Source of the DNA: Bacteroidales bacterium UBA3843
Lineage (GTDB): Bacteria; Bacteroidota; Bacteroidia; Bacteroidales; Paludibacteraceae
Direction of reading: 5' to 3'
Assembly (NCBI GenBank): GCA_002392745.1
Contig: DGHR01000009.1
Coordinates: 1 to 64,000, forward strand
DNA: 64,000 nucleotides
Shown: piece by piece, positions 19,201 through 25,948 of the stretch
Position numbering within the stretch: position 1 is the first letter of the stretch
Layout: every line of letters starts with the position of its first letter
Notes under the pieces: model-generated
What the model was told of the DNA's origin: nothing
Seen by the model: only the letters and a program-made list of their open reading frames with translations
Database searches by the model: none
Translations under genes and position numbers: made by a program

Positions 19201-19636
19201 GTCCCAGGACGACATTGCCAAGATGGAAACCGAAGGTGCTTTTGACTTCCGACTTTCTACTTTTGACTACACGATAGTCCCCGAGGATGTGGAAATTCTG
19301 ACGGAAGACATGCCGGGCTGGCTTGTGGCGAACAACGGTATTCTGACTATCGCCCTTGACATCGAACTGACGGACGAACTGATAGAAGAAGGTATCGCGC
19401 GCGAACTCATCAACCGCATCCAGAACCTCCGTAAGTCCTCCGGCTTGGAGATTACCGACCGTATTGCCATCACGCTCGAAGACCGTCCGGAGATTCACAA
19501 TGCCGTCCTCCATTGCGACAACTATATCAAGAGTCAGGTGCTGGCTACCACCATTAGCCTTCAGCCATCCGTAGCAAGTAGCCGGCAGTTGGAGATGGAC
19601 GGCTACAATGTGAATATTGATATCAAGAAAGATTAA
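16214..19636 (+). CDS. ileS: Isoleucyl-tRNA synthetase
   Basis: Charges tRNA-Ile. The 1140-residue class I synthetase has the HIGH-equivalent 'PPSANGKPGIHHV' (about residues 47-59), the editing domain with 'AWTTTPWTLPSNTALCVG', and 'KMSKR' at 678-682. The anticodon-binding domain follows and there is no bacterial-type C-terminal zinc finger, as in the eukaryotic-like type II enzymes of Bacteroidota. Three segments look inserted: 'PNGQMVNRF' (about 215-223, CATTTACCATTT-type DNA), 'QTNETLTRENRNGRDTGEK' (about 756-774) and 'FDFRLSTFDY' (about 1009-1018, CTTTCGACTTT-type DNA). First gene of a likely five-gene transcript. Confidence 0.97.
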   Translation: MKHFNEYKQLNLPQLSREVLAQWEQEGLFEKSITTREGHPQFLFFEGPPSANGKPGIHHVMARTIKDTFCRFKTMQGFQVRRKAGWDTHGLPVELGVEKMLGITKEDIGKKISVDEYNAACRREVMKYTKEWTSLTRQMGYWVDLENPYITYDNKYIETLWYLLKELYKKGYLYKGYTIQPYSPAAGTGLSSHELNQPGCYRDVKDLTCTARFKVKPNGQMVNRFIIAWTTTPWTLPSNTALCVGPKIDYIEVETPAGDHIILAEARLDAYRKELCGMDEDGKPLEPKIVWRGKGKDLVGLEYEPLFPWVNPGEGAFRVIPGDYVTTEDGTGIVHIAPTFGADDKKVADAAGVPGLYMQTKNNGPRPMVDFTGKYWNVEDLDEEWYKANVNDELYRRYAGRWVKNAYDPQFTVDGKYDEAAAAKAESLDLHLCLEMKADGRLLRSEKHVHTYPHCWRTDKPVLYYPLDSWFIKSTKAREEMIALNKTINWQPESTGTGRFGQWLNNLNDWNLSRSRYWGTPLPIWRTEDGNEEICIGSIAELFAEIDKSVKAGFMKANPWPNHKPGDYSKENYDPSVIDLHRPYVDSIVLVSPSGKPMHRELDLIDVWFDSGAMPYAQNHYPFENADLPRTADFISEGVDQTRGWFFTLHAIHTMIEGTVAYKNVISNGLVLDKNGNKMSKRLGNAVDPFGALDTYGADAVRWYMLTNSSPWENLKFDPEGVDEVRRKFFGTLYNTYGFFALYANVDGWGNTPNQTNETLTRENRNGRDTGEKAEYAEIDLWILSKLNSLIKEVTEAYEAYEPTKAGRAISDFVQDDLSNWYVRLNRKRFWGGEMNADKEAAYETLYTCLKTVAQLMAPNAPFYADRLYRDLTGETVHLSTWPKADEALINKTLERQMYLAQQATSTILSLRKRAEKNVRQPLQKAVIPTPDQETTDALLHVADLIKSEVNVKELVIVPAEQSEIRLVKKIKPNFKVLGKKVGANMKALAAAINAMSQDDIAKMETEGAFDFRLSTFDYTIVPEDVEILTEDMPGWLVANNGILTIALDIELTDELIEEGIARELINRIQNLRKSSGLEITDRIAITLEDRPEIHNAVLHCDNYIKSQVLATTISLQPSVASSRQLEMDGYNVNIDIKKD

Positions 19637-19663
19637 CCAAACAGTCCACTAAAAACAACTAAT

Positions 19664-20122
19664 ATGAAAAAGAGTTTCAAATTTATGCTCATCGCCCTTG
19701 TGGGTATCGTTCTGGCGAGCTGTAACATGATCAACAACAGCCCCTCTTTCCAACTCTCTGACCTGCAGGGACTTTGGCTGGAGAACGGCACGCAGCACTA
19801 TGTGCGCTTTACGACGGAACAGTCCGACGAGACAGGCTATCTCTACGGCCGCGAATGGGACGAAGCCGACTGGTATGATGAGGGGTCGTATGAGGATTTT
19901 CTGATTGAGCAGCGCAATAAGCAGGGCTACCCCGGCAACGGCTGGTTCAAGTATCAGTTTGAGACCAAAGGAGACTTGCATGAGATTCACCTCATGGACA
20001 ATAAAGGAGGCGAGATTCCAAAGGAGTATGTCGTCTCCAAACTGACAGACACGGATCTGGTCTATTACGAGAAAGAATACAGTTCGAAGAAATACTATTT
20101 CTCCAAAATGGTTACGAAATAA
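19664..20122 (+). CDS. Small lipoprotein, lipocalin-like
   Basis: 152 residues. The lipoprotein signal 'MKKSFKFMLIALVGIVLASC' puts the lipidated Cys at 20. The mature part starts 'LQGLWLENGTQHYVRF', the opening strand typical of lipocalin-like Bacteroidales lipoproteins, followed by alternating beta strands and a repeated Tyr/Lys-rich C-terminus. It lies 27 bp after ileS and its TAA overlaps the AsmA-like ATG by one base. Function unknown; probably periplasmic-facing. Confidence 0.75.
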   Translation: MKKSFKFMLIALVGIVLASCNMINNSPSFQLSDLQGLWLENGTQHYVRFTTEQSDETGYLYGREWDEADWYDEGSYEDFLIEQRNKQGYPGNGWFKYQFETKGDLHEIHLMDNKGGEIPKEYVVSKLTDTDLVYYEKEYSSKKYYFSKMVTK

Positions 20123-23100
20123 TGAAAGCGCTGAAAATCATCGGTTGGACGCTTTTGGGTATTGTGCTGGCGGTAGTTGTGGCGGTTACAATCGCCTGCT
20201 ACGTAGTGTTTACGCCCGAGCGCCTCACGCCTATTGCCCGTAATGTGGCGGACAAATTCATTACGTGCGAGTATGAGATAGGAGAAGTGGATCTTACCTT
20301 CTTCTCCACCTTCCCGCGTTTCGGTTTACGTGCCGACGGGTTGCTAATCATCAATCCGAAGGCGGGTGCGCAGAACGATACCGTCGTCTCGGCGCCCAAA
20401 CTCGTGGCTACAGTCGATGTGATGGAGTTTCTCAACCGCAAAAACCTCCACGTACACGAACTGCAACTCTCCGACGCGCTTGTCAATTTCTATATCGCGC
20501 CGGACGGCACGACCAACCTGACGGATGTCTTTGTTACCTCGCCCGATACTACGGAGGAAGACACTACGGCCTTCTCACTGCCTTTCGACGAACTGAAAGT
20601 GGATGGGCTGAAGATAGAAGCGAAATATATCACTTTCGCCGATGACAAGGACACTATCTCCGCATCGCTGGGCAAGACGGAATTGAGTGCTAAAGCGGAG
20701 AAATGGGACGATATGCGCCTTGCTCTGGATGCCAACAACGTATGCGCATTGCTGAAGGGAGAGCGTTACGCCGACAGCCTGCATGTGCAGTTGGACGCTC
20801 CTATGGCGATGGACCTCAACGCGATGCATTTTGCCTTCCGCAAAGCTGAACTGGCGGTCAATGAGTTTGCGCTGGTGATCAATGGAAAGGCGGATATAAA
20901 GGATTCCATCGGGGTAGATATGAGTGTGACGACCAAAGACAAATGGCAAATCAAACCTCTCATGGCGCTCGTGCCGGAGAAATTTGCCAAGTCGCTCAGC
21001 GACCTGGATGTGGACGGCGAGGCAGAGTTGCAAGCCATCATCCAAGGTTATATCTCCGAGAAGCAGATGCCGCGTGTGCAGGCGCATCTTACGCTGGACG
21101 ACGGCGAGGGTAGTTACAAACCGCTGCCTTATACGCTGCGGGACGTAGAGATGGATGCTACTGCCGATATCCGTCTGACGGAAGGGCAGATCAGCAATGT
21201 GGAGATCCATAAACTGCATGCCGTTACGCGCAATTCTCAATTCTCAATTCTCAATTCTCAATTGTCCGACCTGATGGGAGACATGCTGCTCGACCTGGCG
21301 CTCCGCCTCGATGCCAACCTGCCGGACTTCGCCTATTTCTTGCCCAAAGAGATGACCCTCAACGGCAAAGCCAAAGGAACGGCAAAAGCCAAAATCCGTC
21401 TGGACGACCTGACCAATATGCGTCTGGAGAAGGGCAAGATCAGTGCGGATCTCGACCTCAGGGATATCCATTATGCGATGGATTCGATGGTAGCGGACCT
21501 GCCTAAGACGCATGCCGTTCTCCAACTGCCGAATCCCAAACCCTCCAAACCCAAAGTCAACTGGGCGCGTATAGACCTGACGACGGACAAAGTGGATTTC
21601 GAGATGGCAACGCCGCTGAAAGCAGCTCTCAAAGCATCGGCCATCCAACTGGAGGCAGGCAATGTGCTTTCCAAAGACCCTGTCCTATATGCCGCCGTAG
21701 GGCTGCAGACCGAGCGGCCGTTGGAGGTTGAGATGGACTCGATGGGTGGTACGCTGGATGCGCCCAAACTGACGCTCTACGCGGAGTATAACACCAAAGA
21801 TACGACCGTTATGCCGGTGGCGCAAGCCACACTGGCGTGCGATGCGCTGGACGGGTTCTTCAAGGATATCAAGGCGGACCTCAAACAGTCCAGACTGGAG
21901 GCTTCCGTTTCCGGCGGGCGCAAGGACAAGTCTGCACCGCGGCTCAAAGCCAAACTGCTAACGGACGGACTCAATGCAAACATGGGAGAGGAACTGACCG
22001 CCAAGACCGGCAAACTGGATCTGGAAGCCGCAGCGCGGTATAAAGCCGGCGAGGAGAACATCCTGCTGCAATGGAACCCGCGGCTGGTAGTCAAACTCAA
22101 AAACGGCGAACTCAACCTGCCCGAACGGCTGCCTGAGACGGTCTATATACCTTCTATCGACTTCAATTATTCCAACCGCGAGATGGCCATCAACGATGCA
22201 CGGGTCGAGTTGGGCAACTCCGACCTTAACCTCAAGGGCAACGTGCGCCATATCGGCAAATGGTTCCGCCACGAAGGTATATTGGAGGGCGAACTGGACA
22301 TTGTCTCCAACCATTGCGATGCCAATCAGCTCCTCGCGTGGTTCTCCGCAGACAGCGGCAGTGAGGAAGATACTCCTACAGCGAGCGAAGGCGAGCGGTC
22401 TAACAGTGAAACAGTCCAACAGCAAAGCGGTCCAACAGCTGAAAGCGATCCTTTTTTAGTTCCTACCGACGTAGACCTGGCACTCAATACACACATGCAG
22501 GAGGTAGAAATCTTCAACCAGACTGCCAAGGACCTGAAGGGCGGTATCTTTGTCAAGGACGGCACGCTCATCCTCGACGAAATGGGTTTCGTCTGCCGGG
22601 CCGCCAAACTGCAACTTACCGCTATGTACCGTACGCCGAGACGCAGCCATCTCTATCTGGGATTCGACTATCACATGATTGATGTGGACATTGACGAACT
22701 GCTGACGATGATTCCTAATTTGGAGCAGATGGTGCCGATGCTTTCGTCCTTCAAGGGCGCAGCGCAGTTCCATCTTGCGGCGGAGACCTATCTCAACAGT
22801 CAGTATCAGCCCAAGATGAGTACTCTCCGCGGCGCGGCTTCACTCACGGGCAAAGACCTTGTCGTATTGGACGGCGAGACCTTCTCCAAAATCAGCAAAC
22901 TGCTGCTCTTCAACAAGAAAACGGAGAACCGTATCGACTCTATCAATGCCGAGTTGACGGTTTACAAGAACGAGATAGACGTCTATCCGCTCTGCGTACA
23001 GATGGACAACTACATGGTGGCACTCGGAGGACGGCACAACACCGATATGACCTTCAACTACGATATCAATGTGCTCTCGCCTATCTATCTGGGCGTGAAC

Positions 23101-23268
23101 GTGAGCGGGAATATCGATGACCTGAAAATCAAACTGGCGAAGTGCAAGTTCGCACAGGATTTCCGTCCGCGCTGGTTTGACAAGGCCGACACGCAGTCCC
23201 GCGAACTGCGCCAACGTATCAAGGCCTCGATGGAACGCAACGTACGAATAAAATCAAATCAAGAATAA
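20122..23268 (+). CDS. AsmA-family inner-membrane/periplasmic protein
   Basis: AsmA-like proteins are anchored in the inner membrane and are thought to move or organise lipids toward the outer membrane. The 1048-residue protein has one N-terminal membrane segment (IIGWTLLGIVLAVVVAVTIACYVV). The AsmA start 'FTPERLTPIARNVADKFI..EYEIGEVDLTFFSTFPRFGLRA' follows, then long beta-rich repeats, and the C-terminal AsmA_2-like region with 'AAQFHLAAETYLN' and 'KLLLFNKKTENRIDSINAEL'. Two inserts stand out: 'NSQFSILNSQLS' (about 373-384), coded by an AATTCTCA octamer repeat, and 'SEGERSNSETVQQQSGPTAE' (about 755-774), coded by the 16-17-bp repeat also found in glycogen synthase. Confidence 0.88.
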   Translation: MKALKIIGWTLLGIVLAVVVAVTIACYVVFTPERLTPIARNVADKFITCEYEIGEVDLTFFSTFPRFGLRADGLLIINPKAGAQNDTVVSAPKLVATVDVMEFLNRKNLHVHELQLSDALVNFYIAPDGTTNLTDVFVTSPDTTEEDTTAFSLPFDELKVDGLKIEAKYITFADDKDTISASLGKTELSAKAEKWDDMRLALDANNVCALLKGERYADSLHVQLDAPMAMDLNAMHFAFRKAELAVNEFALVINGKADIKDSIGVDMSVTTKDKWQIKPLMALVPEKFAKSLSDLDVDGEAELQAIIQGYISEKQMPRVQAHLTLDDGEGSYKPLPYTLRDVEMDATADIRLTEGQISNVEIHKLHAVTRNSQFSILNSQLSDLMGDMLLDLALRLDANLPDFAYFLPKEMTLNGKAKGTAKAKIRLDDLTNMRLEKGKISADLDLRDIHYAMDSMVADLPKTHAVLQLPNPKPSKPKVNWARIDLTTDKVDFEMATPLKAALKASAIQLEAGNVLSKDPVLYAAVGLQTERPLEVEMDSMGGTLDAPKLTLYAEYNTKDTTVMPVAQATLACDALDGFFKDIKADLKQSRLEASVSGGRKDKSAPRLKAKLLTDGLNANMGEELTAKTGKLDLEAAARYKAGEENILLQWNPRLVVKLKNGELNLPERLPETVYIPSIDFNYSNREMAINDARVELGNSDLNLKGNVRHIGKWFRHEGILEGELDIVSNHCDANQLLAWFSADSGSEEDTPTASEGERSNSETVQQQSGPTAESDPFLVPTDVDLALNTHMQEVEIFNQTAKDLKGGIFVKDGTLILDEMGFVCRAAKLQLTAMYRTPRRSHLYLGFDYHMIDVDIDELLTMIPNLEQMVPMLSSFKGAAQFHLAAETYLNSQYQPKMSTLRGAASLTGKDLVVLDGETFSKISKLLLFNKKTENRIDSINAELTVYKNEIDVYPLCVQMDNYMVALGGRHNTDMTFNYDINVLSPIYLGVNVSGNIDDLKIKLAKCKFAQDFRPRWFDKADTQSRELRQRIKASMERNVRIKSNQE
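21232..21264. repeat. AATTCTCA octamer repeat inside the AsmA-like gene
   Basis: About four copies of AATTCTCA in tandem. The 8-bp unit is not a multiple of 3, yet the total length keeps the frame, encoding NSQFSILNSQL. Confidence 0.9.
22378..22446. repeat. 16-17-bp repeat family inside the AsmA-like gene
   Basis: Imperfect copies of the (A)ACAGCGAAGCGGTCT unit (variants ACAGTGAAACAGTCC and ACAGCAAAGCGGTCC) lie in frame, matching the family in glycogen synthase and birA. Confidence 0.8.
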
Positions 23269-23269
23269 A

Positions 23270-25387
23270 ATGAAGAAGACAATTCTTTTATCCGCACTCG
23301 CTATGACACTATTAGCATGCACAGAAACCAATCCTCTGTTGGAGCAGCCGAACACACCTTATGGTGTGCCTGCGTTCGACCAAGTGAAGAACGAACACTA
23401 TATGCCGGCCTTTCAGGAAGCTATCCGGCAGAACAAAGCCGAGATAGAGGCCATCGTCAACAACGAAGCCGAGCCTACCTTTGAGAACACCATCGTCGCG
23501 CTCGACCGCGCAGGCGGTCTGTTAGAGCGCGTGAGCGGCGTGTTCTTCAACGTGCTGGAGGCGGACGGCAACGACGAGATGAACGCTATTGCCGAACAGG
23601 TGAGTCCGATGCTGAGTGAACTGAGCGACGGCATTATCCTCAACGAGGCGCTCTTCCGCCGTGTCAAAGCCGTGTATGACCAGCGTGAGCAGTTGGGGCT
23701 CAATCCCGAACAGATGCGTCTGGTAACCGAGACCTACAAGTCGTTTGCCGACAACGGCGCCAACCTGCCCGAGGACAAGAAAGAGCGGCTCAAGGAAATC
23801 AACAAGGAACTCGGTCTGCTCTCGCTCAAGTTCGGAAATAATGTCGTAGCGGAGACCAATGCGTATCAGTATTTCGTGAAAGACGAGTCGCAACTGAAAG
23901 GACTGCCAGAGAGCGCCAAAGCGGCTGCCGCAGAAGAGGCGGCTGCTGCCGGTCATCCGGGCGAGTGGCTCTTCACTCCCAAACGTACCAGTTTCACTCC
24001 GGTGCTCCAATACTGCGAGAACCGCGAACTGCGCAAAGAACTGCTCATGGCTTACACCACGCGTGCCAACCATGACAACGAGAACGACAACAAAGCCATT
24101 ATTGTCCGCGAGATGGAACTGCGTATCGAGAAAGCCAAACTCTTCGGCTACGACAATCCGGCAGATTATATCCTCGCGGACTGCATGGCGAAGAACCATC
24201 AGACAGTGGACGCATTCCTCGCTTCCGTTTGGGCTCCTTCTCTCAAAGCGGCTAAACGCGAGGCGGCAGCGCTGCAGCAGATGATGGATGAAGAGAAAAT
24301 GGCGCAAGATCCGCATACGGACGAGCAAATCCTGCTTCAGCCTTGGGACTGGTGGTATTATGCCGAGAAACTGCGCAACGCCAAGTATGCGCTGAACGAA
24401 GAGGAACTGAAACCGTATTTCGAACTGAACAACGTGCGCAAGGGCGCTTTCGGCGTCGCTACCAAACTCTATGGACTGCAGTTCGAGCCGCTCAACAACA
24501 TGCCGGTCTATAACCCTGAGGTAGAGGTATTCAAGGTGACGGAGGCGGACGGTACGTTCGTCGGCATTCTCTATACCGATTATTTCCCGCGTGCAGGCAA
24601 ACGCCCGGGTGCGTGGATGAACAATATCATGTCCCAGTATATTGATGCGGACGGCGTGGATCATCGTCCCGTTATCATCAATGTGGGCAACTTCAACAAA
24701 CCCACCGAGGGCAACCCGTCGCTGCTTTCCATGGATGATGTAGAGACCCTCTTCCATGAGTTCGGACATGCGCTCCACGGACTCCTCTCTAAAGCGCATT
24801 ATAAATCCCTCTCAGGAACCAATACTCCGCGTGACTTCGTTGAACTGCCGAGCCAGTTCATGGAGAACTATGCCTACGAACCCGAAGTGCTGAAAACATA
24901 CGCCTTCCATTACCAAACGGGCGAAGTAATCCCGGATAGTCTGATAGCGAAGATCAACGCCGCCGGTAAGTTCAACCAGGGTTTTGTCCAGACCGAACTG
25001 CTCTCTGCCTCTATCCTCGATATGGATTTCCATGAATTGACAACGGCAGAGGGATTGGATGTCAACGCCTTTGAAAAACAGTGCCTTGAGAAGATGGATA
25101 TGATTGATGAGATTATCGTCCGTTATCGTCCTACGTTCTACAACCATATCTTCACTACGGGCTATGAGGCAGGCTATTATAGCTACACATGGGCAGCGGT
25201 GCTCGATGCGGACGCTTTTGCGGCGTTCAAGGAAACAGGCAACCTGTTTGATGTCGAGACTGCCAAACGCTTCCGTCATCTCCTCGAGCAGGGCGGTACA
25301 CGCGATGCGCAGGAACTTTATCTCGAGTTCCGCGGAAAAGAGGCTGACCCGAATAATCTGCTCCGCCGCAATGGATTTATCGAATAA
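23270..25387 (+). CDS. M3-family zinc peptidase (dipeptidyl carboxypeptidase-like) lipoprotein
   Basis: Zinc metallopeptidase acting on short peptides. 705 residues with a lipoprotein signal 'MKKTILLSALAMTLLACTE' (Cys17). The zinc motif 'VETLFHEFGHALHGLLS' (HEFGH near residue 495) and the following 'GTNTPRDFVELPSQFMENY' with the third ligand Glu are typical of M3 (Dcp/oligopeptidase A). The N-terminal 'TPYGVPAFDQVKNEHYMPAF' is the usual Dcp start. One base separates it from the AsmA-like stop. It would act in the periplasm or at the outer membrane because of its lipid anchor. Dcp is the most likely member. Confidence 0.93.
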   Translation: MKKTILLSALAMTLLACTETNPLLEQPNTPYGVPAFDQVKNEHYMPAFQEAIRQNKAEIEAIVNNEAEPTFENTIVALDRAGGLLERVSGVFFNVLEADGNDEMNAIAEQVSPMLSELSDGIILNEALFRRVKAVYDQREQLGLNPEQMRLVTETYKSFADNGANLPEDKKERLKEINKELGLLSLKFGNNVVAETNAYQYFVKDESQLKGLPESAKAAAAEEAAAAGHPGEWLFTPKRTSFTPVLQYCENRELRKELLMAYTTRANHDNENDNKAIIVREMELRIEKAKLFGYDNPADYILADCMAKNHQTVDAFLASVWAPSLKAAKREAAALQQMMDEEKMAQDPHTDEQILLQPWDWWYYAEKLRNAKYALNEEELKPYFELNNVRKGAFGVATKLYGLQFEPLNNMPVYNPEVEVFKVTEADGTFVGILYTDYFPRAGKRPGAWMNNIMSQYIDADGVDHRPVIINVGNFNKPTEGNPSLLSMDDVETLFHEFGHALHGLLSKAHYKSLSGTNTPRDFVELPSQFMENYAYEPEVLKTYAFHYQTGEVIPDSLIAKINAAGKFNQGFVQTELLSASILDMDFHELTTAEGLDVNAFEKQCLEKMDMIDEIIVRYRPTFYNHIFTTGYEAGYYSYTWAAVLDADAFAAFKETGNLFDVETAKRFRHLLEQGGTRDAQELYLEFRGKEADPNNLLRRNGFIE

Positions 25388-25411
25388 ATAAATCGTATAT
25401 CGTAAATAATC

Positions 25412-25948
25412 TTGACCCGCCGTACACAGAATATATTATATCACACCCTGCCGGTAGCCATATGGCTATTGGCAGGGGTGGGATGTGTCTTGTCCAGGGT
25501 GTTCTCTCCCTCGCTGCGTGAACAGATTGGAGTCGCCGCTTACTATGTGCCGGCGGCGTGGACCTTCTTGGCAGTCTTTCTGATAGGTCGTCTCCGTCGC
25601 CATGCCGACTCGGTGGAAGAGTGTTTCTGGATGGGGCTGTTTCTCGGTCTGGCGGGCTGTTGGATGCCTGCGGCCGTGTTATTGCTGTTGCCCATGTGGG
25701 CGTATCTGGCGTTCCAGAATATCTTCTCCCGCCGTTCGTTGCTCTCATCTCTGGTCGGCTTGGGACTGGTGGTCATCTGGGTAGCGGTGCTGGTCTATCT
25801 TGGGATAATGCAAAACCCCCTGTCCTTGGGAGAGGGACAGGGAGTCGCTTTCTTTGCCATCCGTCCGTGGGCGTGGATTCCCACGGGATGTATGCTGGTG
25901 GCTTATATTGCTTCTACCATTGCACGACGAAACCTGCGTGTACGTTGA
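25412..25948 (+). CDS. Multi-pass membrane protein, Bacteroidales type, TTG start
   Basis: 178 residues with about five hydrophobic segments ('TLPVAIWLLAGVGCVL', 'YVPAAWTFLAVFLIG', 'GLFLGLAGCWMPAAVLLLLP', 'LVGLGLVVIWVAVLVYLGIM', 'IPTGCMLVAYIAST'). No in-frame ATG lies near the beginning, so TTG at 25412 is taken as start. Upstream codons are ATC, ATA and then a stop. Residues about 133-141 (NPLSLGEGQG) are coded by a palindromic GC-rich insert, CCCTGTCC...GGACAGGG. It ends the ileS operon, 24 bp after the M3 peptidase, and its 3' end overlaps the convergent TonB-receptor gene by 35 bp. No function is recognised. Confidence 0.7.
   Translation: MTRRTQNILYHTLPVAIWLLAGVGCVLSRVFSPSLREQIGVAAYYVPAAWTFLAVFLIGRLRRHADSVEECFWMGLFLGLAGCWMPAAVLLLLPMWAYLAFQNIFSRRSLLSSLVGLGLVVIWVAVLVYLGIMQNPLSLGEGQGVAFFAIRPWAWIPTGCMLVAYIASTIARRNLRVR
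25807..25841. repeat. Palindromic GC-rich insert in a membrane-protein gene
   Basis: CCCTGTCC and GGACAGGG form an 8-bp stem around TTGGGAGAG, in frame within a loop after a membrane segment. A related GGAGGG / CCCTTTAGGGGAGGG style sequence lies in the spacer at 29465-29560. Confidence 0.6.
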
